In this document: positions 1-11,000 of the stretch, one piece after another
How the letters are laid out: each line of letters starts with the position of its first letter
How positions within the stretch are numbered: position 1 is the first letter of the stretch
Origin: Enoplosus armatus
Taxonomy: Eukaryota > Chordata > Actinopteri > Centrarchiformes > Enoplosidae
NCBI RefSeq assembly: GCF_043641665.1
Contig: NC_092183.1
Span: forward strand, 26,377,222-26,441,221
DNA length: 64,000 nucleotides
Reading direction: 5' to 3'
The notes under the pieces: generated by a model
The model's input: only the letters and a program-made list of their open reading frames with translations
What the model was told of the DNA's origin: nothing
Databases searched by the model: none
Translations under genes and position numbers: made by a program

Positions 1-690
1 GCTTTTCTCACAAAGGTTCATCACCTTGCATTGCTCTATGTGTCTTTGTGTTTTTGTTTTTTCTGCCTCTTTACGCTCAAGCGAATATACTTTTTAGAGG
101 CGCTTTTTCCATCAGCCTTCCACTTGTTCCACCATTTGCCGTCGCCACAAACCCTGAAAGCTTTCTTTCTGCTCCGGCTGGAGCAAGAGCGCCCTCTTCC
201 TGTTCTTTTGCAGTAAAACACCACGGCACGTTTACTGTGAAATCTGACCAGTGGCACCGTCTGCATGCAGAAGGCCGCTCAAGGCTGCCAACTGTGGTCT
301 TGTTTGTTTGCAGCGATTGCGCTGTTGTCTTGGTATTAATGTGGCAGTTGTTTATCGATGCAGACTAACCCTGCACGTCGCACCTGTATGCTGAACTGTA
401 AGCCGCTTCGTGATACTGCAGTTTTGTGTTCCAGCTGAGGGGATACACCAGTTGACTGAGTGAATGTGGATCTGATGGCATGCGTGATATGATGCTCTCA
501 GTAAATTAGATAAAGGTGCCGTCTGTTCTATTGCTGTGCTGTTTGGTTGCAAGACACATGATGATCACAATCAGACATTTCTGGCTACCTGTCATTTCCT
601 GCTGAGTCACTGGCATCCCCCCTCTCCAACGGGCCCTTTTGTTGCCGAAGACGGTCAAAATGGCTGGGCGGCCAAGGTAAAGTGCTGCAG

Positions 691-734
<44 letters not shown>
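691..734. repeat. (TC)n(AC)n microsatellite
   Basis: A compound dinucleotide tract of about six TC units followed by about sixteen AC units, in non-coding DNA upstream of ina. Confidence 0.95.
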
Positions 735-736
<2 letters not shown>

Positions 737-1003
737 CATACAGTATGTCTGCCTGTATTCAATGATGAGTCCTCAGTCAGATGAACTGACCTGTAATCTT
801 GCGTGTGGTCCACTGAGTTCTTTCGACCTCGCTGTGAAGCTGAAATATGAGCTGTGAGGAGCTAGCGGTCATTATGGGGTGTGTTTGTGTATCTTCAGCG
901 CCGCCCTGCAGCTTTACATCCTGGAAACTGACCAGTTGAGTGACCAATACCCCACAGTCTTCTTGGCCACTGCCTGGGAGGCTTAAACGCATTGTATTGT
1001 ATG

Positions 1004-1249
1004 ACACTCAGTTGCCAGTTTATTAGGTACACCTATCTTAAACTGATGCAGTCTAATCCAACAGTCCTGCGATAAATCCCCCCTTCATGAAGGTTATAAC
1101 AGTTCCAGCGAGGTGCTGGTTCAACTGCGTAGTCATTTTCGGAGGACGCAGTTTGAGGTTACACAGAGAGGTATTTAACCTAACTTAGATTGTCGTGATA
1201 GACTGCATTACTTTTAGATAGGCGCACCTAATAAACTGGTAACTGAGCG
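1004..1249. mobile_element. Non-autonomous DNA transposon (MITE) with terminal inverted repeats
   Basis: The left end (1005-1035) reads CACTCAGTTGCCAGTTTATT and onward. The right end (about 1219-1249) is its inverted complement with a few mismatches, ending AACTGAGCG. The same hexamer, TGTATG, flanks both ends (998-1003 and 1250-1255) and is a likely target-site duplication, possibly part of a longer imperfect one. The interior is about 180 bp and has no transposase frame. I remember this sequence as a dispersed teleost repeat. The superfamily is unsettled; hAT is possible if the duplication is really 8 bp. Confidence 0.8.
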
Positions 1250-2321
1250 TGTATGCAAGGGAAGGCAGTGACCTCAGTGTGAAGACGTCACAAGATGACA
1301 AGAGGTGCTGTGAAAAGAGTGATGATGTGCTTTTTGTTTACACGTGCTCAGCATCAGCCATGGTCTGCTGGACATGTGATGCACCACTGGTGCTTTAGCA
1401 CCCCCTAGTGGTCTATCTGTCTATCACAACATAAAATAAATACACATTAAACGCAGCTGCAAACACACCGTCTCCCACTTGATGAAAGAAGATTTTAAAA
1501 AGCCTGTGTTTAAAGACAAGAACTCAAAACAGATCCAGAGATTCATTGAGGATATGTTGTTGCTGAGCTTTATGTTTATTGACTTAAGGCCAAGTCAAGT
1601 AGGTGACTGCTGGTGTGAAGAAAACTATTTAACTTGCAGTGTAAAGATTATTTTCCACTTTTGCGCTAAAAAAAAAAGCATTATGTTGTTATGATTCATT
1701 CTCATTGCAAGAATAGCACCATCCGAAATGGTCTAATGTGATTTAGAATGACTTGGCAGTGGCTTTCCACTGTTTGGGCTGTTTTCCAGACGGCCAGTGA
1801 GAAAAGGAGCACTGGGGGCGCCTTGTGTGGTGTTAGGAGGTGGTGAGGCTGCAGTCCCGTGGGCGGCTGTTCTCTCGTGTGCAGGGGCGTGGCCCTCCTC
1901 CTCCTCCTCCTCCTCCTGTCTGGATCAGGACCAAGGCCAGCGACAGCTCTGCGCAGCACCGAAACGCCACACAGGCCGCACACGCCTTTTTTCTTCTACC
2001 GTGCGGTGATAGCTCACTCTGGCTCAGGACAACTGCACACATTATGGATACGATGTTAATGCACCAAAACATCTGGGAGACCAGGGTCACACGCGTTTGT
2101 GTAGAGTTTATATTGGGGGGGGCTTTGGTGGTTGTGCTGACTTATGATGAGGACTGCAGTGTTTATGCGTGGAGAAAAATAAACACATCATAACTTAATA
2201 TTGTTATAACTAACTTACAATCCACCGCTGGAGCGTAGGTGAGACTGCGATGATGTGATGTGTGAGTGCAAGAATCAGGGCCACTATAATGAGCCTCATC
2301 CCGCATTCCGATATTGCGGAG

Positions 2322-2343
2322 GTGTGTGTGTGTGTGTGTGTGT
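2322..2343. repeat. (GT)n microsatellite
   Basis: About eleven GT units upstream of the ina promoter. Confidence 0.95.
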
Positions 2344-2809
2344 GGGCGGCTGGATGCAGACTGCAGCACCAAAAACACACTCCGGCGCACAGCTCTACAC
2401 ATCGATCCCATTTGCCATTCTGCTGGGACAGCAAAGAAAAACTGCAATGACAGCGGGCAGGATGCACCGGGGTAACGTGAGAGAGTCCAGTGGGATAATA
2501 AATGTACGGGGGGGGGAATGGGATTACACGTTTATTTCAAGTCAGAACATGAAAGGACATCTTAATGAGTTCATAACTTAATGACAAGTTCAATAGATGC
2601 GGACGCTCTCGACTATAGAGCCCTTATACAAAACCTGATCTTCACTGAGAGTTGCTGTGTGTTGACGCCTGAGCAGAAAAGGCAGAAAAGAGGAGCTGCA
2701 TGAGTGAATTCGTGTCTCCCCAGGGGGGGTGGAGGCTTTCTGCAAAAGCTTGCAGGTTTCCCCCCGTCTTCTGTTGTCCCTGCGTCAAATGATGCGCCGG
2801 CGCCTTCAC

Positions 2810-2817
2810 TATAAAAG
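2810..2817 (+). promoter_or_regulatory. TATA box of ina
   Basis: The sequence TATAAAAG lies about 154 bp upstream of the ina start codon, in GC-rich surroundings. It would place transcription start near 2840 and give a 5' UTR of about 130 nt rich in CT and CA repeats (2850-2930). Neuronal intermediate filament genes often have TATA promoters. The start site is inferred. Confidence 0.7.
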
Positions 2818-2970
2818 CACCTGCTCTGGCCAGACATCACTCGCATCTCACTTTCTCTCTCTCTCTCACACACACTCACCCTCACACACTCCTGAACTCC
2901 ACACACACACACTCTCTCTCTCTCCCCCGTACAGAGCAGCAGGACCGGACACCACCAACGTGAAGGAAAC

Positions 2971-5900
2971 ATGAGTTACTCCAACGAGATTTACAGCAGC
3001 AGCTCCTATCGGAAGATCTTCGGAGATGCCCCCCGGTCCGGCCGCGTGGGTCTGGGCAGCAGCAGCCCGTCCCGCATGCACTCTGCGGGATACCGCAGCA
3101 CCCACCGCACCTATGGTTCCCCCTCCGTGATGTCCTCCACCACCTACCGCAGGACAGCGGCGCCCGGCCGCGTCTTCTCCTCCATGCCGGACTCCATGAT
3201 GGACCTGACCCAGTCCACCGCGGTCACCAACGAGCTCAAGATCATCCGCACCAACGAGAAGGAGCAGCTGCAGGGCCTCAACGACCGCTTCGTGTCCTTC
3301 ATTGAGAAAGTGCACAACCTGGAGCAGCAGAACAAGGTCCTGGAGGCAGAGGTCACGCTGCTGCGGCAGCGCCACAACGAGCCCTCGCGCCTGCACGAGC
3401 TGTACGAGCAGGAGATCCGCGAGCTGCGGGCGCGCGTGGAAGAGCTGACGCACGAGAAGAGCCAGATGCACCTGGACTGCGTGCAGATGAACGACACGCT
3501 GGAGCGCGTGAGGGAGAAGCTGGAGGAGGAGAGCAGGCTGCGCGAGGAGGCGGAGAACACCCTGAAGGGCTACCGTAAGGACGTGGACGACGCCACCTTG
3601 GCGCGCCTGGAGCTGGAGAAGAAGGTGGAGTCTCTGCTGGACGAGATCGCCTTCCTCAGGAAAGTTCACGAGGAGGAGCTGCAGGAGCTGCAGGCGTCTC
3701 TGCAGGCTTCACAGGTAAACCCCCCCCCCCCCCCCCCCCCCCACTGTGTTCTGACGACCTGTGGGTCCACGCACTGACAGGGGGTACTTAGGTCCGCTTG
3801 TCAGATTTATTATCTACCACTAGTTTCAATGTCACACTGCCACTAACACTCTAATATCCCCCAGTGCTCATAGCCTGCAGTGTTCAATGTCATCACTATA
3901 TATATATATATATAATATAACTACAGGGACTGAGGCGTGTGGACTGACTAACTTTACAGTGACCGTATCAAACTGTATTCCTTCATGGCTTCACTAGACC
4001 AGAACCTTCCTATAATATAATAGTATCAGGTTACTCATACACCGATGATAATACAAGTACGTACTCCAAGTCAAATACGCACTACGCGATATTCAAAGTT
4101 AGTCGCACACGCAGCTCCGCCACAACTGTGTGTGTATTCGCAAGTTTCCGGCAATATTGCAGTGGTTCAGTGGCCTGCTGTGTCCTCCTCTCACTGCGCA
4201 CTGGATAATTGATGGCACCGGGTAATTGATGGCACTGGGTAATTGATGGCACTGCAGTTCCGTTTCAGGCACCGCGCGCTGTCCCCTCCCTCCGCCTCTC
4301 GGGGTCTCGAGCGCCCCCGCAGCGTCCCACGCGCTCCGTCACGCCCCCGTGCAAACTTTAAGCTGTCACGGCTAAAAGACGGTATCTGTGTTTTCCCCGG
4401 AAGCACTCGGTGCCGGTCCGGCCGTCGATGCCAATTTGTACAAAGTGCGTCGTAGAAGTGTAACGTTATTCTCTGTGGGGGTGTTATGTGAGTGTCATGT
4501 TACAGGGGTGTCTCCTCAAAATATAAATACGCTTAGTTTAGCAAAACCCCGCCATTAGCTAGCTAATATTTTGGGGGGTAATGGCGATGTTTCCATCAAA
4601 GGAGGCGAGTAGAGGGGGAGGGGGGGAGGGAGGTAAAATGCGGAGAAATAGCGCATAATCCAGGGGTGTGGTCGTCCCAGGGGGCGGCAGACAGGGCCAA
4701 CCCCGTGAGATACACAATTGTTTTTGTGTGCATTTCAAGCTGGACTGCTGTAACAGCAGCAGCAGTCACAGTTTGACAAAAAAAAAGAAAAGTTTAGGAC
4801 AGAACAGAAGACGCTGTGGTTCAAATGCATCAATAGCCCAATATCGACTCTCTGAGTCACGATGTATGGAACAGCGTTAGAGCTCGTCATGTTGCAGATG
4901 GAGCTAAACGAAAGAAGATGCAAAGCGAAGACATTGAAGTGAATAAGGGCTGCAGCAACTTTCACTGCAACTAGAAATCAATCCATCGAATGTGAAGTGG
5001 TGTTAAGTCAGGCAGTGGAGTGATGGTTGCTGGGTAGATTTCTCCAGGGGCTCTCCTCTTTCCTGCAGGGAACATTATCGCCATGTAAGCTATTGACAGC
5101 ACAGCTCTCTCCAGCAGAGCGTCCTGAGTCAGCAGTCGATTCATCAGCCCTGCAGCAGCTCGTCAACACACGGCTCACCTTATACATATATGTATATGTA
5201 TACCAGGAGAAATGCAGTCATGTGCATTGAAACCAGCTGTGAGCAACAGAGAAAATAGCGTTTAAAAATAAGTAAAATAACATTTCCAGCTTTTTTGTCA
5301 CCCATGGTGAAATGCAAACCAGTATCTTAAAGTATCTTCAAATTACAGACACCGCTGTTCAAAGAACAGACACTACGAGAGTCAACAGCCCAGTAGAACA
5401 GATGTATTCAGGGCACAAAGTTTTCCCACCTGAAGCAGGGATTCAAACTGGTGACTTTTCCTGCCCGTTACATAGGCCACTTGGCTCTTCTTGGCAAATG
5501 CGATTGCTCCATAATCAAAATGAACGCTTATCAGGGCTAAAATCTACTTACATAACTCAAAAGAATGTATAAGCAGTAAGAAAGAAATGACAATAAAGCA
5601 TTTCAAACAAAATGTGAACAATTGTGCAGTTCTGTAAATGTATACATATAGTGTGTATTACTAAAGTTTTAAATGGTACTGCAGTTAGTTTCAGATCTGA
5701 CTTCCATACGTCCGTACGTTATTCCCCTCTCCCACGTCCAGGTGTCAGTGGAGATGGACATGAGCAAACCGGACCTGACTGCTGCCCTGAAGGACATCCG
5801 GGCTCAGTATGAGAACCTGTCAGCCAGGAACCAGGCCCAGGCAGAGGATTGGTACCGCTCCAAGTTTGCCAGCGTGACCGAGGCGGCTGCCCGCAACCAG

Positions 5901-7549
5901 GACTCCATCAAGCACTCAAAGGAGGAGCTGAGTGAGTACCGCAGGCAGGTGCAGGCCCGCACCCTGGAGATCGAGTCCCTCAGGGGCCACAACGAGGCCC
6001 TGGAGAGGCAGATTGCCGAGATGGAGGATCGCCATAACAATGAAATGGGAGAGATGCAGGTACGTAAACGACACAGGGTAGCGAGATTTTGTTTCGTTTT
6101 TTAAATTTTGTTTTATGATTTGATTAACCTTTATTTACTTTGCTAGGGAGACCTGAGCAAGATGGCAGCATAAAGAGTTTCAGACAAAACAAAACAAAAT
6201 CAGGCAACAGATAAAACAATACTAAAAACAGTAAATAACACAAGCCATAAGGCTAAAGCTAATAACAGAGACAATTTACAATGGAGTCATTTACAACAGA
6301 AATTACAATGGTGTTGAATTGTGACACAGATATCAGACTCATCAATTAAAGTCTCAAGGACACTCTGCATGGTGGACACTGATGAAGGACAATTAGAGGA
6401 GCGTCTTTTGTGAATCACTAATATTAATATCGAGCACACTCCTTGTTCAGTGTGACAAGACAAAAGTGAAAATCTTCATCAGCACATCTTCAATCTATCT
6501 ATTCTAGAGAGCATGAGAAAATGATTAGTATTTCATAATATGACTGTGTGTGTGTGTGTGTGTATAGGATACCGTTCAGCAGCTGGAGGCTGCCCTGCGC
6601 AGCACCAAAGGAGAAATGTCCCGTCACCTGCGTGAATACCAGGACCTGCTGAACGTCAAGATGGCGCTGGACATCGAGATCGCTGCCTACAGGTTGGCTA
6701 CGTTACAAACACGACAGCAGGAATCAGTTTGGGAGATTGAACTCACCTGAATTTAAGTGTTAGCTTTTACACTGTCAATATTGCAACGAGCGCCACCTCC
6801 GAAGCATTTTTAGAGTTAAACTCTTCTGGGGCGTCTGGTGGCCTAGTTTTTAAGGTGCACGATAACCGCAATGTTCCCGGTTTGATTCCTGCAAGGGACC
6901 ATTGTTGCATGTCATAGCCCTCTCTCTTTCCCCACAGTTCCTGTCTCATTTAACCAAACTCTTTTCCTCTTGGAAACTGTGGTTTAAAATGCTTGCATTA
7001 ACAATCTGTTAGTCCCTCTTTCGTGCAAATGGCTCAGTTGTTTTTCCACTGTAATGAGATAGACGAACGGAAGAGACACAATGTGAAACATTAAAATAAT
7101 GTAACTCAGCAACTGTGATAATGTTCTGGGCAAATATACCAAAACAGACAGCAGAGGTGTTGCCACTGATACTCCGGTGACATTAGATCCCTCAGGAGAG
7201 ATACACTGAGATAATAATAGCAACGAAACCAGACTAGAGGCGACGTCATCTCTTGTCTGCCTCTCTCCCTGTCTGTGCAGGAAGCTGCTGGAAGGCGAGG
7301 AGTGCCGCCTCAGCTCCGTTGGAGGGGCCATGGTCCAGTCCGGCTACCCGGGCTTCTCCTACATGTCAGCCCGCACCTACACCCTCGGAGCCTACAGGAA
7401 GTACGGAGCCAAGCCCGAGGAGGAGGAAGAGGAGGCGGAAGAAGAGGAGGAGGACGAGGGAGAGGAGAACGAGGGCGAGGGAGAGGAGGGAGAAGAGGGA
7501 GAGGAGGGAGATGACCAGGAGGAGGGCGAGGGTGAGGGCGAGGGTGAGG

Positions 7550-7586
<37 letters not shown>

Positions 7587-7659
7587 GGAGAAGCCGAAAG
7601 AGAAGGAGGAGAAGGAGAAGAAGAAGGAGAGCCCCGCCGGCAAGAACAGCAAGAGCTAA
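2971..7659 (+). CDS. ina: Type IV neuronal intermediate filament protein, alpha-internexin-like
   Basis: Coding exons are 2971-3714, 5742-6059, 6568-6692 and 7281-7659, all with GT-AG introns in phase, giving 521 aa. The protein builds neuronal intermediate filaments. The Ser/Arg/Tyr-rich head (1-93) starts with [11 protein letters not shown], as in alpha-internexin and its fish and frog relatives. The rod begins near residue 94 ([13 protein letters not shown]) and ends with the helix termination motif at residues 387-403 ([17 protein letters not shown]). The tail is short, then almost wholly Glu/Gly/Lys, ending KNSKS. The head and coil 1 favour ina, while parts of coil 2 ([12 protein letters not shown]) and the acidic tail resemble NEFL, so the paralogue name is less sure than the family. 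The intron after residue 248 is absent from the mammalian gene as I remember it. A TATA box lies upstream. Confidence 0.9.
3720..3742 (+). repeat. Poly-C tract
   Basis: Twenty-three consecutive C beginning six bases inside ina intron 1. The length may be unreliable in the assembly, because homopolymers of this size are error-prone. Confidence 0.9.
4204..4254. repeat. 17-bp tandem repeat, three copies
   Basis: Three head-to-tail units of GGTAATTGATGGCACTG with one or two differences each, inside ina intron 1. Confidence 0.9.
5390..5505 (-). repeat. Possible tRNA-derived SINE fragment
   Basis: On the minus strand a B-box-like AGTTTGAATCCC lies about 33 nt after a loose A-box-like TGGCCTATGTAACGGG. 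This is the arrangement of a tRNA-derived SINE head. The A box is poor, and I cannot name the family. Confidence 0.35.
6126..6290. repeat. Probable dispersed repeat in ina intron 2
   Basis: The stretch from TTAACCTTTATTTA through GGGAGACCTGAGCAAGATGGC to the AAACAAAACAAAA run matches, from memory, a common fish repeat resembling a LINE 3' end. No coding remnant is present. Boundaries are approximate. Confidence 0.5.
6545..6564 (+). repeat. (GT)n at the ina exon 3 acceptor
   Basis: About ten GT units end three bases before the AG of the acceptor. They take the place of the usual pyrimidine tract. Confidence 0.95.
6829..6955 (+). repeat. tRNA-derived SINE in ina intron 3
   Basis: An A-box-like GTGGCCTAGTTTTTAAGG (about 6838-6855) and a B-box GGTTTGATTCC (6879-6889) are correctly spaced. 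A CATGTCATAGCCCTCTCTCTTTCCCC tail follows. The tail matches a tRNA-related SINE that I recall as common in spiny-rayed fish. It is a diverged copy, lacking a clear poly-A or target duplication. Confidence 0.65.
7410..7640 (+). repeat. Purine-rich GA tract encoding the acidic tail
   Basis: About 230 bp of almost pure purine on the coding strand (GAG, GAA, GGC, AAG codons), with only scattered pyrimidines. It encodes the Glu/Gly/Lys tail of the intermediate filament protein. Long open frames in the other phases (Arg-rich or Ser-rich) are by-products of this composition. Confidence 0.9.
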
Positions 7660-9330
7660 ACTGCTTGTGTCAACATCATCATCTTCATCATTATCAATAA
7701 CACATTCCTCATCCCACCAGTCACATTTGGCTCTGGTCCCTGTTCACGTCATCTCTGTCACACACAAACACACACACTTCCACACACTCCAGACGCCTCA
7801 CACCTACTGTGATTGGTACAACCTTTATTAGACGAAGAAGGAGCTTTAGAAGGGAATAGATTTATCACAATGGCAGAGGAGTCGTCATGATTGTACATCA
7901 CGCAAGTGCAGAGAGACGCGCAGAAAGCTAGCATGATGTCACAGAGTTTCCTTGAGTTTGACGCTTGGGATGGTGTCTCCTCATACGAGCAACAGTGAAT
8001 GTGCCGTTGATGATCTATACTCACAGTAAGAGCAATCAAAACCTTGAAAGTAACAATTTTGTCAGCACACTCAGACTTTAAGATAAACGCACAGATCTTG
8101 GAGTCAACAGCCAGTCCAACTTTTACGGTGCTATATGATTTTTACATATAAAAGTTGGGGAGTCCTGTAAGTGAAAGATTTCATCATAGACCCGAAGCTC
8201 TACCAGCTCATTCCTGAACGACGGCTCGTTACACGGGAACGTCTCGAGGAAAAACTGCTTCTATTTGAATTTTAAGACCAACCCCACATTTCACACGGCA
8301 GGTGAATGCTTTCCACTCCCCCCTCTCTTCCGCCCCTTTCCTTACTCTCATTACTCTCCACTTATCCCACCTTGACAAGACGAAATGTACCACAAACCAT
8401 TCAAGCCCTTTTTCATTCTCTTGAATTCACTGCAGTGTCACAGCACGGCAATAATGGCAACTCGGAGCTCAGACAAACTGTATATACAAATGTGTTGGGA
8501 GGGTGGGTGGTGTTTTCTGTTGCTGGTTAGGAGGAGTGCTGCAGCTTCTCCATGAGGAAGTGCATCTTTGGGAATGAAAAATGTAGAGTTTAAATTGCCG
8601 CTATATATAATTTTTTTGGGAATATGAATTATCCCCCCCCCCTTTGATTGATTCATTTGTCGACAAATTTATTATCCATCTCGCCTGTCAGAGTTTAATA
8701 CTTATCTGCAAGTCTACTGTCCTTTCCCTTCATTTGTAGAGAAAATCCACCTTTTTTTTTCTTTCTCCTCATACAAATGTAGTGGTGCTTTTGTTTAATT
8801 TAGCTGGCTAAAGGAAACACGATGAAGGTGAACGAGGCTGTCGGTGGCAGGCAGCTGATGATGACACTGACGGCCCTCAGCTCGGACTGCAAGTGGCAGG
8901 TGGGGCAGATGCCGCAGGGGTCGTGGCTATATGGTAAAGAGTCGCATATAAGGGCTATTTTCACCATAACCCCTTCTATCACGTTGCCCTGAACGGTTTT
9001 ATTTCGCGGTTGTTCGTCATTTCACCCCCTGGGCTTTTCTTTTTGACAAATGAATCAACCAATGGGCATGAATGCATGGCCTGACTCTTGGAGCTTGAAT
9101 ATCTGCTGGATGGGATAGATTTTTTGCTTGTTGTGTGTTCAATTAAAAAACTTGCCTTAACCATGACTGAAAGTTAAAATAAAACATGTTTTCACCTGCA
9201 TCTCACTCGTTTCTGGGGAGGCTGAGGGGTGCTGACACTTTCCAGACCTCTGCTATACAACTGTGACTGTATGTGCTGCTATCTCATGCAGTGATATTCC
9301 TCTCAAAGCCAAATAAAGACATTTATTAAC
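7660..9330 (+). other. Probable ina 3' UTR and downstream flank
   Basis: No coding potential was recognised after the TAA stop. Candidate polyadenylation signals AATAAA occur at 9178-9183 and 9312-9317. Either could end the transcript, giving a 3' UTR of about 1.5-1.7 kb. An unrecognised earlier signal is also possible. Confidence 0.45.
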
Positions 9331-9739
9331 CAAACATTCACTACATCTCTGTGTGTTAATGTCAGGAAATAGGACTGAAAATGTGTAAAACAGTGTTCTT
9401 CCACTGCCATAATGTAGATAATACAAGAAAAACACGAGAACCTCATTTTCAAAATATTTAAATTCTCTCAATTTTCCAGTGTGATGAATGTTAATACGTA
9501 ACGATACATGAATGTGCTTAATAAGAAATGGCACGACTGTGGAAAAGATAATTAGATGTGAATGGCATTTTACTCCACAGTCACAAAATGACAAACATTT
9601 AAAATGATTTCATTGAATACATGTTGGTCAAAAAGTAAAGCCTGTATTTGTTCAATATGTGACATCTTCCTTTCCTGCAAGGCCATCACAGACAAACACA
9701 AATTTGCATTCTGGCAATTTAAAGCCCCCACTTCAGCTG

Positions 9740-10130
9740 TTGTCAACATTACGTTTCAACCACTTTCAGTTTTTACACACCGGCCTTCAATTTAACAACT
9801 TTTGTCTCTTACACGACATTCCAACTGCTTGCAGTGCCTACATGTTAACTACTTTCACCGCTTCCACTTCGTCTGACATTTCCAGTTGCAATGCTTAACC
9901 TTCAAATGACACTGCAGCTGCATTCAGTGATTGCACTTTGTCTGATTGCAACTGCTTTCAACACATTATTTCAGTGTGTGCACTTCACATGTCAGCCGCT
10001 TCCATTGGTTACACTTTAACTGACAGGTTAACTGCTTTCATTGTTTACACCTCAACTGAAACTTACACGCACTCCATTCAAAGACTGCTCCTGAGATGAC
10101 ACTTAAACTCCTTTAAGTGATTCAGCTGTT
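9740..10130. repeat. Degenerate minisatellite, about 35-45-nt period
   Basis: The motif AACTGCTTTCAGTG-TTACACTT recurs in decayed form near 9758, 9821, 9846, 9909, 9948, 9992 and 10027, with TTAACTG or TCTGACA linkers. Copies diverge strongly and spacing is irregular. This suggests an old tandem array. Confidence 0.6.
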
Positions 10131-10489
10131 GAAGTAACACACACTGGCTGCGCTTTGACATGTGTGGTTGTGAGTTGATGCATCAATGATGCACCTCAAT
10201 GCATCAAGATACGCCATCTATGTGCATCAACTCTAGGGGACTGGAGGGGGGTGGGATTGACCGCTCATTCAGGAAATTGCATTTTATATTGCCATGCAGT
10301 TATAAAGCTGCTTGGCTGCTTGGCTCCAGTGAGTGCAAGGACAGTGACAGAGGTTAAATGACAGTAAATCAGTATAACTCAGCTTTAAGCAGTGCTGTTG
10401 TCGGCCTGCTAGCCATGCTAGCACCCCCCCCCCCCTTTTTGACCACACAAGGCTGAGGCCAGGACTGCTGCTGGGCCAGATGCTGCCAC

Positions 10490-11000
10490 AGTGGGTGGGG
10501 TTGAGGTTCCGCTGGTGGTGGTGGTGGTGGTGGACCCTGCCACTGTAGGGGGTGGGGCTTAAAACACTGCTTGGGTGGAACCTTATGCATCCCTATGGGC
10601 CGTCTTGAACAGCCACTTTGGACGACACCTGAGCCTTGACAAGGGGTGGAGCTGGAAATGCTGCTGGGGTCCAGGCCTTATGCTGCATCAATGGGCGGTG
10701 CCAAGGCACAGCTAAGTGTGGTGGTTCTGGAAAAGCAGTTGGGGTGTGAGTGGTTGACAGGTGTTGCCTCAATGGGCGGGCCTTTGACCACGACTTGGGT
10801 GGGGAAGAGACACGACCGAAGATACAGCGTGCCACCGCTGGGGGTGGAGCTCGAAACTCGAAGCACGGCCAAGGCTATTGCTAATGCCACCCCAATGGGC
10901 AGGGATGGAGCACCACAAGGACGGGGCCTGCTGCTGCCACATGTGGTGGAGCTGGAAACACTGTACTGCGGGTGGAGCCTGCCTGGGGTTAGGGTCTGGT
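10490..11000. repeat. Degenerate GC-rich tandem array, about 80-120-nt period
   Basis: Two anchors alternate. GGGGTGGAGCTGGAAA-like blocks lie near 10548, 10641, 10838 and 10941, and CAATGGGCGG-like blocks lie near 10591, 10688, 10770 and 10891. A GGT repeat (10513-10532) lies at the left. A 118-codon frame through it (10646-11002) inherits the repeat pattern and shows no domain. Confidence 0.65.

Larger units (their letters stand above)
1..2800. other. Upstream intergenic region of ina
   Basis: No coding exon was recognised here. Open frames on both strands are short, lack family resemblance and overlap simple repeats. The stretch holds a TC/AC microsatellite (691-734), a small inverted-repeat transposon (about 1004-1249), a CTC-repeat (about 1895-1918) and a GT-repeat (2322-2343). 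The last few hundred bases lead into the ina promoter. Confidence 0.6.
3715..5741 (+). other. ina intron 1
   Basis: A 2.0-kb intron between coil 1 and coil 2 exons. It opens with GTAAAC followed at once by a run of 23 C (3720-3742). It holds a TA repeat (3897-3914), a threefold 17-bp tandem repeat (4204-4254), a CpG-rich patch (about 4255-4430) and a possible SINE (5390-5500). No additional exon was recognised. Confidence 0.7.

Noticed and set aside
2866..3669. 267-codon minus-strand frame over ina exon 1
   Set aside because: Leu/Val/His-rich reading antisense to a real, well-matched coding exon in GC-rich DNA; no domain.
6829..6955. A functional tRNA gene
   Set aside because: A- and B-box-like motifs are present, but there is no credible cloverleaf and the tail fits a SINE.
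7253..7831. 192-codon Arg-rich frame and an 86-codon Ser-rich minus-strand frame over the acidic tail
   Set aside because: They are other-phase readings of the GA-rich ina exon 4; composition alone keeps them open.
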